DNA of 64,000 nucleotides from an uncultured Clostridia bacterium (GTDB lineage: Bacteria; Bacillota; Clostridia; Oscillospirales; Ruminococcaceae). This document shows, piece by piece, positions 51,775-61,227 of this stretch. Below the pieces are notes generated by a model. It was not told the origin of the DNA. It saw only the letters and a list, made by a program, of their open reading frames with translations, and did no database searches. Each line of letters starts with the position of its first letter. Positions within the stretch are counted from its first letter, which is position 1. The translations under genes and the position numbers were made by a program. The stretch is taken from positions 102,927 through 166,926 of the forward strand of contig CALWNQ010000004.1 in the NCBI GenBank assembly GCA_944382875.1. The letters are read 5' to 3'.

Positions 51775-53079
51775 ATGCGCAAAAATTACTTGCTCGCCAT
51801 TTGTGCCATTGTCCTATTGGCAGCATTTACCTCTGTAACAGCTTTAAGCAGCAGCTTTATTGCACCTTCCAATGACCTAACCGTACAAGCGATGGCATAC
51901 CCCGATGATGTTCCTTCCTTCGGAACTGGCGGCGCTCCGCTGGATGTTGATGACGTCTCTTCATTGTTGGATTCTTCCCAACAAGATTCCTCATTGGATG
52001 AATCTTCAGAACAACAGAGTGAAACAGAATCAGACAGTTCTGAAACAGGCATAGATCCATCTTCCGGATTGGCTGAATCCTCTGTCACATCGAATTCAGA
52101 TATTGTTCTAACTGGACCGCCTCCAACCGAAGGTTCTTATACGACCGAAGAAAGCTCTTCTAAGTCAGAAAGCTCCTCTAAACCGGAAAGCTCTTCCAAA
52201 CCGGAGAGTTCTTCCAAACCGGAAAGTTCCTCCAAACCGGAGAGTTCTTCCAAACCGGAAAGTTCCTCCAAACCGGAAAGTTTCGACGCAACGTCCTCTT
52301 CGTCGGGAGAAACCCTCCGGGTTTCACTAAATGGCACAGTAATGGAAGGGGATGCCTATGACATGCTATGTCAAATTGTGGAAGCGGAAATCGGCGGAAG
52401 TTATCATACAGAAGCTTTAAAAGCACAAGCTGTGGCTGTCTATTCTTACATCAAATACGAAAATAATTTGGGCCGTACTCCCTCCCTTCCCGGACGCTCC
52501 CCTACCCAAAAAACCAAAGATGCCGTATCAGCGGTGTTTGGACAAGCTTTGTACTATGGCGGAAAGATTGCTTTTACACCATACCATGCCAGCTCTACCG
52601 GAACCACCAATTCCTCAGCGGATGTATGGGGTGGCAGCTATCCCTATCTGATAGCAGTAACAAGCAAATATGATCCTGCATCCTCCTATAAAAACCAGAC
52701 TGTTACCTATGAAGCTTCCACACTCGGTCCCAAGCTGGAAAATTATCTTGGTATCACTCTATCGGATGATCCTTCCGGATGGTTTTCCAATATTGTCACA
52801 AATGGAAGCGGCTATGTAAGTAAATTGACTGTCACCGACTCAAATGGCACTGCCCATACCTTAACCGGACGGCAGATGCGCGAAAATGTATTGGCGTATG
52901 GCATTCGCAGCCACGCCTTTACCATTACGGTATCGGGCAGCAGCATCACCTTTACCACAAATGGATACGGTCACGGAGTTGGTATGAGTCAAACTGGCGC
53001 CAATGCATATGCAGTCAACGACGGATGGACTTATGCTCAAATTCTAAGCCATTATTATCCCGGCACCACACTTTCTTGA
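51775..53079 (+). CDS. SpoIID/LytB-domain protein with hexapeptide repeats
   Basis: The 434-residue protein has an N-terminal signal or anchor (about 5-27) and a Ser/Glu/Asp-rich stalk (about 50-175) that includes seven ESSSKP-type units. A SpoIID/LytB domain follows (about 185-430) with the expected catalytic-region Glu in VEAEIGG, then ALKAQAVAVYSYI and a C-terminal GYGHGVGMSQTGA. SpoIID-type domains cleave denuded glycan strands (lytic transglycosylase) or enhance amidases. It is the last gene of the operon. The sporulation protein itself lacks this stalk, so this is probably a vegetative or envelope-remodelling paralogue. Confidence 0.88.
   Translation: MRKNYLLAICAIVLLAAFTSVTALSSSFIAPSNDLTVQAMAYPDDVPSFGTGGAPLDVDDVSSLLDSSQQDSSLDESSEQQSETESDSSETGIDPSSGLAESSVTSNSDIVLTGPPPTEGSYTTEESSSKSESSSKPESSSKPESSSKPESSSKPESSSKPESSSKPESFDATSSSSGETLRVSLNGTVMEGDAYDMLCQIVEAEIGGSYHTEALKAQAVAVYSYIKYENNLGRTPSLPGRSPTQKTKDAVSAVFGQALYYGGKIAFTPYHASSTGTTNSSADVWGGSYPYLIAVTSKYDPASSYKNQTVTYEASTLGPKLENYLGITLSDDPSGWFSNIVTNGSGYVSKLTVTDSNGTAHTLTGRQMRENVLAYGIRSHAFTITVSGSSITFTTNGYGHGVGMSQTGANAYAVNDGWTYAQILSHYYPGTTLS
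52150..52275 (+). repeat. Seven 18-bp tandem repeats in the SpoIID-like gene
   Basis: Seven in-frame units encode ESSSKS then six ESSSKP. Units 4-5 (52204-52239) and 6-7 (52240-52275) are identical 36-bp copies, evidence of recent duplication. Replication slippage could make the stalk length variable. Confidence 0.95.
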
Positions 53080-53085
53080 CAAAAA

Positions 53086-53114
53086 AACAGAGCCTTTTCA
53101 GGCTCTGTTTTTTT
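53086..53114. terminator. Bidirectional terminator
   Basis: AACAGAGCC and GGCTCTGTT form the stem, with A-run and T-run flanks. It closes the long plus operon and pcrA. Confidence 0.93.
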
Positions 53115-53116
53115 GA

Positions 53117-55480
53117 TTACATTTTCTGAAGCTTTGCAAAATTCGCCATAATTTTTTTCGTTCCCACCCGGTCAAAAGCTGTTTCCACCAGATTGTCGTT
53201 TCCCATCGGTGTGATGGAAAGCACGGTTCCTTCTCCAAATACCCGGTGTTTCACCCGATCACCTACCGCAAAAGTAACGGCTGTATGGGCAGCTTTCGGC
53301 GTAATGCCGGCCAATGGTGTGGTGTGCTGCGGCGGCGGTTCCGGTGCACGGCGCTGCGGTTTACTAAACGGATGGAAATCATTCAGGGTGTCATCTTTCC
53401 GATCCAGCTTATCTGCGGGAATTTCTTCCACAAAGCGGGACAGACGATTTCGGTTTGTGGAACCAAATACCATCCGGGCAGCCGCATGGGTGAGATACAG
53501 CTTTTTCTTCGCCCGTGTAATCGCCACATAGGCAAGACGGCGCTCCTCTTCCAGCTCGGAAGAATCGTACATTACCCGAGCAGACGGAAAAATCCCGTCT
53601 TCCATCCCCGGCAGGAATACGACCGGGAATTCCAGCCCCTTGGAACTGTGCATGGTCATCAGAACCACACAATCTTCCGCATCGTTCATGCTGTCCAAGT
53701 CCGTGTAGAGCGCGATTTCTTCCAAAAAACCAGACAAGGAACCTTCTGGATTTTGCTGTTCGTATTTGATGAGGGTGGATTTCAACTCTCCGATATTTTC
53801 CATCCGGTTTTTGCCCTCTTCCCCCTGCGATTGCAGCATGGCGCGATAACCGGTTTTGTCGAGGATATCCTCGAGAAGGATATCGAGCGGCTGTTCGAGC
53901 GCCTCCTCCCGGAGTTCCTCAATCATAGCGGCAAAGCCTTGGAGCACGGGTGCTTTGCGGGAAAGAGCAGCAAAATCTCCCGCACGGCGGAAAACCTCAA
54001 AAACGGGCATTCCGCTCTGAGCCGCAATGTCTACCACATTCTGGATGGTCGCTTCCCCGATGGAACGCTTGGGTTCGTTGATGATACGGCGAAGCCGGAT
54101 GGTGTCACTGGGGTTGTTCAAAATGCTCAGATAGGCAACCAGATCCTTGATTTCCTTGCGTTCAAAGAATTTGGTACCGCCGAACAGACGGTACGGGATA
54201 CCAGCTTTGATGAAATACTGCTCCAAAACACCGGACTGGGCATTCATCCGATAAAGCACCGCATGGTCGCTGTACTTCATCCCTTTGGATACATCTTCCT
54301 CGATGGTATCCGCAATAAACTGCGCTTCCGCCCGCTCATCACTGAGCTTGCGCAGCTCAATTTTCTCCCCTTCGCCGTTGTTAGTCCAAAGATTCTTTCC
54401 CTTCCGTTCCGTGTTGTTCTGAATCACCTGGTTGGCAGCATCCAGAATATTCTGAGTAGAGCGGTAATTCTGCTCCAAACGGACAACTTTTGCACCCGCA
54501 AACTGCTTTTCAAAGCCGAGGATGTTCTCGATCGTCGCGCCGCGGAATTTATAAATACTCTGGTCGTCGTCGCCGACTACACAGAGATTCTGATATTTTC
54601 GGGCAAGCAGGCTGACCAGCCGGAACTGCGCGTGATTGGTATCCTGATACTCGTCCACCAGTATGTAGCACCATCGGTTCTGGTAGTATTCCAACACATC
54701 GGGGAACTGTTCAAACAGCTCCACCGTTTTGCAGATGATGTCGTCGAAATCCAGCGCGTTGGATTGCAACAGGCGGGACTGGTAGCGCTGATAGACCTTG
54801 GCAACTTCCTGACGGCGAAAATCGTTGCCCACTGAAAGCAGGTAATCCTTCGGTCCAATCATGTTGTCCTTGGCATGGCTGATTTCTCCCAACACCGATT
54901 TGGGCTTGAAGAGCTTGTCGTTGATGTTCAGCTCATTCATACAATCGCGAATCAGCCGTTGGCTGTCATCGGCATCATAAATGGTAAAGCTTTTTCCGTA
55001 TCCCAGCCGCTCAATATCCCGGCGAAGAATCCGGACGCAGCAGGAATGAAAGGTAGAAGCCGCTACATCCTGCGCTTCTTCTCCCAGCATAAGCTGCAAA
55101 CGGTCTTTCATTTCATTGGCGGCCTTGTTGGTAAAGGTAATTGCCAGGATGTTCCACGGACGCACCGGACGGCCGCCCACAATTTCACTCAGCACTTCAT
55201 CGGGAATATCTTCGCCGTTTAAGTAAGCCTGCATGATATCGAGGTGATCCTGTGTGATCCCTTCCGGCATCCAGTCGGAGGCTTTCGCATTGCCAAACCG
55301 GATCATATAGGCGATCCGGTTGATGATCACGGTGGTTTTTCCGCTGCCGGCACCGGCAAGGATTAAAAGTGGCCCTTCGGTCTGGAAGACCGCTTCCCGC
55401 TGCATGGGATTCATTTTTGAAAAACGTTTATCCAGCACCTGATTTTTTAAAGCCAGATACTGCGGTTTGAGTTCGAGCAT
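53117..55480 (-). CDS. pcrA: ATP-dependent DNA helicase PcrA/UvrD
   Basis: The superfamily 1A helicase of about 787 residues has Walker A AGAGSGKTT near the N-terminus, DEYQDTNHAQ (motif II), GDDDQSIYKFRGA (motif III), LEQNYRST (motif IV), MTMHSSKGLEFPVVF (motif V) and VAITRAKKKLYLT (motif VI). A flexible linker leads to a C-terminal Tudor-like domain (VGDRVKHRVFGEGTVL) that binds RNA polymerase. The functions are repair and conflict removal. The ATG at 55480 is placed better after AAAAGGA than that at 55486. Confidence 0.95.
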   Translation of the reverse strand: MLELKPQYLALKNQVLDKRFSKMNPMQREAVFQTEGPLLILAGAGSGKTTVIINRIAYMIRFGNAKASDWMPEGITQDHLDIMQAYLNGEDIPDEVLSEIVGGRPVRPWNILAITFTNKAANEMKDRLQLMLGEEAQDVAASTFHSCCVRILRRDIERLGYGKSFTIYDADDSQRLIRDCMNELNINDKLFKPKSVLGEISHAKDNMIGPKDYLLSVGNDFRRQEVAKVYQRYQSRLLQSNALDFDDIICKTVELFEQFPDVLEYYQNRWCYILVDEYQDTNHAQFRLVSLLARKYQNLCVVGDDDQSIYKFRGATIENILGFEKQFAGAKVVRLEQNYRSTQNILDAANQVIQNNTERKGKNLWTNNGEGEKIELRKLSDERAEAQFIADTIEEDVSKGMKYSDHAVLYRMNAQSGVLEQYFIKAGIPYRLFGGTKFFERKEIKDLVAYLSILNNPSDTIRLRRIINEPKRSIGEATIQNVVDIAAQSGMPVFEVFRRAGDFAALSRKAPVLQGFAAMIEELREEALEQPLDILLEDILDKTGYRAMLQSQGEEGKNRMENIGELKSTLIKYEQQNPEGSLSGFLEEIALYTDLDSMNDAEDCVVLMTMHSSKGLEFPVVFLPGMEDGIFPSARVMYDSSELEEERRLAYVAITRAKKKLYLTHAAARMVFGSTNRNRLSRFVEEIPADKLDRKDDTLNDFHPFSKPQRRAPEPPPQHTTPLAGITPKAAHTAVTFAVGDRVKHRVFGEGTVLSITPMGNDNLVETAFDRVGTKKIMANFAKLQKM

Positions 55481-55557
55481 ATTCATTTCCTTTTCATCTT
55501 AATTTCAGTAATTCTATTATACACCCATACAGCGGGAATTTCAATCGAAAATCCCGG

Positions 55558-56856
55558 TCATTCCCGGATGGTTCCAAAAATGATCGGCCGCACTTTGGGC
55601 GGTGTTTCGGAAAAAGTGAGTGCTGCGCGATACCGCTCTACCGCCGGTTCGAGCATGGATTCACGAGCAGCAAAAAGCTCACACAAAAGCGCTCCCTTTT
55701 CCACATAATCGCCGGTTTTGACGTGGATGCGGATTCCAGCACCAAGGTCAATGGCATCCTCTTTGCGGCTTCTGCCGGCTCCGAGCAGCACCGCTGTATT
55801 CCCAATTTCTTCGGTCTGCATCCGGTTCAGATACCCGGATACCGGCGCACGAAGCTCCATCCGGCAAGGGGAAAGCGGGAACGGTTTTTCCAGCGCCGCA
55901 GGGTCGCCGCCCTGCAGCTCCACCATTTTTTGAAATGTTTCAAACGCACGCCCCGAATCGAGCGCTTCTTCTGCCTGTTTGCGGCAGGAGGCAACCTCCA
56001 ATCCGCTGGAAAGAGCGATCATCTCGGCTGCCAATGCGAGAGAAAGCTCCCGCAGGTCAGCCGGGCCGCTGCCCCGTAGCGTCAGCATGGCTTCCTCCAC
56101 CTCAATGGCATTGCCCACCGTCAGGCCGAGCGGCTTGTCCATATCGGTAATCAAGGCGGACACACGGATCCGAGCCAGATGCCCAATGCGAACCATCTGC
56201 CGGGCAAGCGCTTCTGCTTCCGCAAAGTCCTTCATAAATGCACCGCTGCCTGCTTTGACATCCAGCACAACCCCGTCGCAGCCGGATGCCAGCTTTTTAC
56301 TCATTACCGACGATGCAATCAACGGCAGCGAATCCACCGTTGCTGTCACATCCCGGAGAGCGTATAGCTTTTTGTCCGCCGGCGCAATGTTGCCGGTCTG
56401 GGTCATCAAACTCATGCCGCACTTCTGCACAACCGAGAAAAATTCCTCCCGGCTCAAACTGGTGCGAAAGCCGGGCACCGCTTCCAGCTTATCCGCTGTC
56501 CCACCGGTGTGCCCCAGTCCGCGCCCCGACATTTTGGGGCAGAGAACACCGCAGGCTGCCGCAACCGGCACTGCAACCAAGGTGGTTTTATCACCCACCC
56601 CACCGGTTGAGTGCTTGTCAATCTTGTGTCCCGGCAGCGCGGAAAGGTCGTTTCTGTCACCAGAATCCGCCATTGCCAGAGTAAGGGCTGTTGTTTCCGC
56701 GTCGGTCATTCCCCGGAACCAGACCGCCATCAGCCAGGCGGACAGCTGGTAATCGGGCACTTCCCCCGAAATCGCTCCTTTCACAAAAAAACGCAGTTCC
56801 TCTTCCGAAAGCTCGTCACCGTTTCGTTTTTTTATCAGAATATCATACGCACGCAT
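55558..56856 (-). CDS. pdp: Pyrimidine-nucleoside phosphorylase
   Basis: The 432-residue enzyme of the thymidine phosphorylase/anthranilate phosphoribosyltransferase fold has the nucleoside-binding motif DKHSTGGVGDKTT, the MSGRGLGHTGGT loop and a C-terminal alpha/beta domain that closes over the site. It cleaves uridine and thymidine with phosphate. It is the last gene of the deoD-cdd-pdp operon; its start is 3 bp after cdd. Confidence 0.94.
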   Translation of the reverse strand: MRAYDILIKKRNGDELSEEELRFFVKGAISGEVPDYQLSAWLMAVWFRGMTDAETTALTLAMADSGDRNDLSALPGHKIDKHSTGGVGDKTTLVAVPVAAACGVLCPKMSGRGLGHTGGTADKLEAVPGFRTSLSREEFFSVVQKCGMSLMTQTGNIAPADKKLYALRDVTATVDSLPLIASSVMSKKLASGCDGVVLDVKAGSGAFMKDFAEAEALARQMVRIGHLARIRVSALITDMDKPLGLTVGNAIEVEEAMLTLRGSGPADLRELSLALAAEMIALSSGLEVASCRKQAEEALDSGRAFETFQKMVELQGGDPAALEKPFPLSPCRMELRAPVSGYLNRMQTEEIGNTAVLLGAGRSRKEDAIDLGAGIRIHVKTGDYVEKGALLCELFAARESMLEPAVERYRAALTFSETPPKVRPIIFGTIRE

Positions 56857-56859
56857 GGT

Positions 56860-57264
56860 TCACCCCTCCGATACCGAAAAAGCCAGCGGGAACAGCTCCC
56901 CCAATGTATGCCGTTCAATTCCGTTTTGGGAAACCAGAATAACCTCCAAAGAAGGCACGCAAAACTCCGCCAGCGCCTGACGGCAGACGCCGCAGGGCGG
57001 ACAGAACTGTTCCGGCGGAAAACCCGCTTTTCCTCCCGCAACCGCAATCGCCATAAAATCACGCACACCTTCCGAAACCGCCTTATAGAGTGCCGTCCGT
57101 TCTGCGCAGACACCCGGTCCCTGCGTAGCGTTTTCGATGTTGCAGCCGGTAAAGATCCTGCCGTCTGCCGCAAGCAGCGCCGCCCCCACTGCAAAGCTAG
57201 AATAGGGGCAGTACGCCCGTTCCCGCGCCTCCAGCGCAGCGGACACAAGTGCTTCTACCTGCAT
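56860..57264 (-). CDS. cdd: Cytidine deaminase
   Basis: The 134-residue homotetrameric type has zinc ligands in VCAERTA and PPCGVCRQ, with the catalytic Glu following the first Cys. It converts (deoxy)cytidine to (deoxy)uridine for the phosphorylase encoded next. Its start overlaps the end of deoD by about ten bases. Confidence 0.95.
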   Translation of the reverse strand: MQVEALVSAALEARERAYCPYSSFAVGAALLAADGRIFTGCNIENATQGPGVCAERTALYKAVSEGVRDFMAIAVAGGKAGFPPEQFCPPCGVCRQALAEFCVPSLEVILVSQNGIERHTLGELFPLAFSVSEG

Positions 57265-57971
57265 ACCGCTGCCTCCAATGCCAGCTCAATCATGTCAGTG
57301 AGCGATTTCTGCCGGTATTCAGCGGTGGTCGCTGTCCCTTTGAACGGACAGTCGGATATGGTAAGCAGGCCAAGTGCCTTTTTCCCCAGCTGCGCCGCGT
57401 TGGAATAAAGGGCAGCACACTCCATTTCCACCGCCAGCACCCCCATTTTCCGCCATTTCGCGAGCGCTTCATTGTCTTCCACATAAAAACAGTCGCTGGT
57501 CAGCACATTGCCGGCCATGCAGTGCAGCCCTTTCGCCTGCGCACGCTGATAAAGTTCACAGGCCAGCGCAAAGTCCCCGATCGGAGCAAAAGCCCCCGGC
57601 AGTCCATACTGCTCCGGATAACGGGAATCAGTGCAGGCTGCCTGCGCAATCACTAGATCACCGATATCCAGGGCATCGGACAGCGCACCCGCCGAACCGA
57701 TTCGGAGGATGGTTTCCACCCCATAAAAGGCGTAAAGTTCATAGGAATAGATGCCGATGGAAGGGCAGCCCATTCCGCTTCCCTGTACCGAAACCGGCTT
57801 ACCGCGGTAAAGGCCGGTATACCCCAGCATCCCACGCACTTCGTTATAGCAAACTGGGTTTTCCAGATAGGTTTCCGCAATCATTTTCGCCCGCAGCGGG
57901 TCTCCCGGCATCAGCACGAATGGTGCGATATCGCCTGGCTTTGCGGCATTGTGTGGAGTTGGTGTATTCAT
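57255..57971 (-). CDS. deoD: Purine-nucleoside phosphorylase, DeoD type
   Basis: The 238-residue hexameric class has VLMPGDPLRAKMIAET at the phosphate site, SGMGCPSIGIYSYEL and the AVEMECAALY motif for ribose binding, with the conserved ISDCP Asp. It splits purine (deoxy)nucleosides. The ATG at 57971 follows AAAGGATG at about nine bases and gives the usual length. It heads the salvage operon. Confidence 0.94.
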   Translation of the reverse strand: MNTPTPHNAAKPGDIAPFVLMPGDPLRAKMIAETYLENPVCYNEVRGMLGYTGLYRGKPVSVQGSGMGCPSIGIYSYELYAFYGVETILRIGSAGALSDALDIGDLVIAQAACTDSRYPEQYGLPGAFAPIGDFALACELYQRAQAKGLHCMAGNVLTSDCFYVEDNEALAKWRKMGVLAVEMECAALYSNAAQLGKKALGLLTISDCPFKGTATTAEYRQKSLTDMIELALEAAVCR

Positions 57972-58057
57972 CCAGATCATCCTTTCCTGTTTGATACCAT
58001 TATTGTACCACATTTTCTACCAAAAGAACAGGCGTTTTTTATCGGATAAATAAAAAA

Positions 58058-58080
58058 CGCTCCGGATTTTCTCCGGAGCG
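58058..58080 (-). terminator. Terminator of the amidohydrolase gene
   Basis: CGCTCCGGA and TCCGGAGCG form a 9-bp stem. On the minus strand a TTTTTT run follows. Confidence 0.92.
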
Positions 58081-58088
58081 CTGTATAG

Positions 58089-59249
58089 TCAGCCTAAAAC
58101 TTTTTCACCGTTGATAAAGACCATCACCGGCCGGTCATACGGCCCACAGGGATCCGCATCCTCATCATAAATAACCAGGTCGGCATCTTTGCCAGGCACG
58201 ATCGAACCGACTCTATCCTCAATGCCTGCCGCCTCGGCTGCATAGATCGTGATGGATTTGAGCGCTTCCTCCCGTTCCAGACCGGCACCCACTGTTAAGC
58301 CCGCGCAGAGCGGCAGATACTGAATCGGGATCACAGGATGATCGGTGCAGAGCGCCGCGTGAATCCCCGCATCATGGAGCAAAGCGGGCCCCTCAATATT
58401 GAGGTTTCGCATCTCCGGCTTGGAGCGGTCACAAAGAACCGGCCCGGAAATCACACGCAGATTTTCCCCCGCCAGCAGATCGCGGATCATATACCCTTCG
58501 GTTGCGTGAACCAGCACCAGATCCAACTTAAATTCCTTGGCAATCCGGATGGCAGTGAAAATATCGTCAGCGCGGTGGCAATGGAAAAATGCTTTCTGCT
58601 TGCGCTCCAGAACCGGAATCAGCGCTTCGCATTTGGCGTCGTATTCGGGCTCATCAAAATCCTCATCTTCATCGGCACGCTCTTTGTCGTCAAGATAGCG
58701 TTCCGCCTTGCGAAGCTGATCACGGATCAAGGAAGCGGTCGCCATCCGGGTGATTGGGGTGACATTCTTTTCGTTGTATACATTTTTTGGATTTTCACCG
58801 AGCGCAAACTTCATGCCGATCGCCGCATCGATAATCATATCGTCAATCCGTCGTCCTTTGGTTTTGATGGCAGCCCACTGCCCTGCAATCGGGTTGGCGC
58901 TGCCTGGACCGGTTAAAACAGTGGTAATACCGCCTTTCCATGCTTCCTCAAAGGTGCGGTCCAGCGGATTCAATGCGTCAATCGCTCGGAGCTGCGGCGT
59001 TACCGGATCGGTGCTTTCGTTGCCGTCGTCGCCCTCAAAGCCAAGGCCATCCTCCCACATGCCCAGATGGCAGTGCGCATCGATAAATCCGGGCAGCACT
59101 GTTTTCCCGTCCAAGTCAATTACCGTTTCATCGGCCGGGACTTCACTCATCGGGCCGATTTCCCGGATCTCGCTCCCCTCAATCCGGATATACCCGTCCG
59201 GATAGTTCATGTCCTCCATTGTGAGAATATTGCCGTGTACCAGTAACAT
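58089..59249 (-). CDS. Metal-dependent amidohydrolase (imidazolonepropionase-like)
   Basis: The 386-residue enzyme has a composite beta and TIM-barrel fold. Metal ligands are FIDAHCHLGM, FHCHRADD, VHATEGY and LCTDHPV, and the C-terminal PGKDADLVIYDE closes the fold. The substrate is not known; relatives hydrolyse cyclic amides or peptides. A charged insert (DKERADEDEDFDEPEYD) lies near residue 190. It directly follows asnB after 3 bp, which hints at amide or asparagine-related metabolism. Confidence 0.88.
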   Translation of the reverse strand: MLLVHGNILTMEDMNYPDGYIRIEGSEIREIGPMSEVPADETVIDLDGKTVLPGFIDAHCHLGMWEDGLGFEGDDGNESTDPVTPQLRAIDALNPLDRTFEEAWKGGITTVLTGPGSANPIAGQWAAIKTKGRRIDDMIIDAAIGMKFALGENPKNVYNEKNVTPITRMATASLIRDQLRKAERYLDDKERADEDEDFDEPEYDAKCEALIPVLERKQKAFFHCHRADDIFTAIRIAKEFKLDLVLVHATEGYMIRDLLAGENLRVISGPVLCDRSKPEMRNLNIEGPALLHDAGIHAALCTDHPVIPIQYLPLCAGLTVGAGLEREEALKSITIYAAEAAGIEDRVGSIVPGKDADLVIYDEDADPCGPYDRPVMVFINGEKVLG

Positions 59250-59252
59250 CTG

Positions 59253-61190
59253 TCAATTCCTTTCCTGTTGTTTTTTTTGATCGAACCAGGCATTCCGTTC
59301 GGTATAAGCAAGCTCACCGCGCAGAATCCGCTCCCGCGTCTTGTCCGCTTCAGCAATATACAAACGGTGCCAGGTAATAAAGACCAGAATCGACCACAGT
59401 TTGCGGTAGTTGTCCGCCTTGCCGCTGCGGTGATCCTCCAGCATCTGCAAAGCCGCGTTTTTGTCAATCCATTCGTCAGCGGTGGAATTTTGGATAATGT
59501 CCCGTGCCCATTCGTACAGCTCATTTCTAAGCCAGACACGCACCGGGACCGGATACCCGAGTTTCGGACGCATAAAGGTAGCAGAATCCACGTAATCCTT
59601 GAACGCATACCGCAGCACGTATTTGGTGGTGCCTTCCCGCAGCTTGTCGCTGTTTTTCAGAGTGGATGCAAAGGCAAACATCTCTTTATCGAGGAACGGC
59701 ACCCGGACTTCGAGTGAATTTCCCATGCTCAGCCGGTCGCCTTTGACTAAGATATCCCCTTTGAGCCAGGTGGAAATGTCTATATGCTGCATTTTGATGA
59801 GCGGATCGCGGTCAGCTACTTCGGCGTAGTACGGCGCAGTCAGCTCCGTATAGGACTGTTTGGGGTTATAGCATTTTAAAAAGGCCGCTTTCTGCTTTTC
59901 CTGGAACAGGAACGCATTGCCCACATACCGCTCTTCCAGCGGATAACCGGCGCGAAGCAGGAAATTGTGCCCTTTTACACCGTCCGGAATCAGGTGGGAA
60001 AGACCGCGGCAGGCTGCCTTGACAAATTCAGGAGCGGATTCAAAACGCCCGGCGCCAAGCGAATCGCGATAGGTTTTATAGCCGGCAAACAGCTCGTCGG
60101 AACCTTCGCCAGAAAGCATAACCTTGACATGGCGGGAAGCTTCCTCCGCGATCATATAAATTGCTACCGTAGAGGGATCCGCCACCGGTGAATCGAGGTG
60201 AAATACCACCTTTTCAAAAGCATCCCGAAACTGGTCGCAATTCCCGCGCAGGACAATATGGTCCACATTCAGATGCTTGGCAATTTCGTGCGCATCATCC
60301 ACTTCGCTGTAGGACGCTACATCGAATCCAACTGTCAGCGCCTTGATGCCGGGATTCAGACGGCTCGCCACCGCCGTGATAATCGCAGAATCGATGCCGC
60401 TCGACAGAAAAGTGCCGACTTCCACATCGGAAATCATGTGGTACTCAACCGACTCGGTAATCACCTTGCGGAGTTTTTCCGCTTTCTGTTCCAAGCTCTC
60501 CTCCGACGGCTTGCCGAACACCGGCGCAAAATACCGCGCGATCTTCATCCCATTCTGATCGGCGACAAGATAATGCCCGGCTCCCAACACCTCAATTCCG
60601 GGGGTGATGGTGTGCGGTTCCGGCACATACTGGAAGGTAAAATAATGCTGGAGCATAGAGGGATCCACCTTGAATTCCCCAAACTCCTCATCAAACAGGA
60701 ATGCTTTCATTTCAGAAGAAAACAGCAAGCCATCCTTTGTTTCTCGGTAGTACAGCGGTTTGATGCCAAAATAGTCCCTGCCGGCAAAAACGGTCTTCTG
60801 CTCAGTATCATAGATCAAGATGGCAAACATTCCTCGTAGCATCCCAATAAATTCCGGACCATGCTTGCGGTAAAGAGCCACAATAACCTCTATTTCGGAA
60901 TTGGTCCGGAAAGTAATCCCTTCCTCCATTAATGGAGCACGTAAATCCCGGTAATTATAAATTTCACCGTTAAAAACCGCAATATAGCGCCCATCTTCCG
61001 AAATAAATGGCTGCGCGCCGGTATCAAGATCAATAATTGAAAGACGGCGAAACGCAATATGAAAGCCGTCTTTCCGAAGGTACTGACTATCGTCTGGACC
61101 GCGGTGTCGAATGGCTGCCGACATACCAGTCATCATCTGCTCAGCATCGGCTTCACTATTTCGATTGAACATCCCCACAAATCCGCACAA
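59253..61190 (-). CDS. asnB: Asparagine synthase (glutamine-hydrolyzing)
   Basis: The protein of about 645 residues has an N-terminal class II glutaminase (start TTG at 61190 gives MCGFVGMF, with Cys2 as the nucleophile after Met removal) and a C-terminal ATP-dependent synthetase domain with SSGIDSAI and FLSSGI, and the GEGSDELFAGY loop. It makes asparagine from aspartate and glutamine. A longer frame (MCYPEKGKDV...) would bury the Cys and lacks a ribosome binding site, whereas AAAGGATG precedes the TTG. It has no T-box leader. It is larger than the E. coli enzyme, as in Bacillus AsnB. Confidence 0.94.
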   Translation of the reverse strand: MCGFVGMFNRNSEADAEQMMTGMSAAIRHRGPDDSQYLRKDGFHIAFRRLSIIDLDTGAQPFISEDGRYIAVFNGEIYNYRDLRAPLMEEGITFRTNSEIEVIVALYRKHGPEFIGMLRGMFAILIYDTEQKTVFAGRDYFGIKPLYYRETKDGLLFSSEMKAFLFDEEFGEFKVDPSMLQHYFTFQYVPEPHTITPGIEVLGAGHYLVADQNGMKIARYFAPVFGKPSEESLEQKAEKLRKVITESVEYHMISDVEVGTFLSSGIDSAIITAVASRLNPGIKALTVGFDVASYSEVDDAHEIAKHLNVDHIVLRGNCDQFRDAFEKVVFHLDSPVADPSTVAIYMIAEEASRHVKVMLSGEGSDELFAGYKTYRDSLGAGRFESAPEFVKAACRGLSHLIPDGVKGHNFLLRAGYPLEERYVGNAFLFQEKQKAAFLKCYNPKQSYTELTAPYYAEVADRDPLIKMQHIDISTWLKGDILVKGDRLSMGNSLEVRVPFLDKEMFAFASTLKNSDKLREGTTKYVLRYAFKDYVDSATFMRPKLGYPVPVRVWLRNELYEWARDIIQNSTADEWIDKNAALQMLEDHRSGKADNYRKLWSILVFITWHRLYIAEADKTRERILRGELAYTERNAWFDQKKQQERN

Positions 61191-61227
61191 AATTACAACA
61201 TCCTTTCCTTTCTCAGGATAACACAAA

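Noticed and set aside
52150..52275. CRISPR-like array
   Set aside because: The units are contiguous in-frame 18-bp coding repeats without spacers.
51151..53079. LPXTG/NPXTN sorting signals for the sortase
   Set aside because: None of the two downstream proteins has such a motif followed by a hydrophobic segment and basic tail at its C-terminus.
53246..54835. 529-codon open frame opposite pcrA
   Set aside because: It is antisense to conserved helicase motifs; the open frame follows from codon bias of the real gene.
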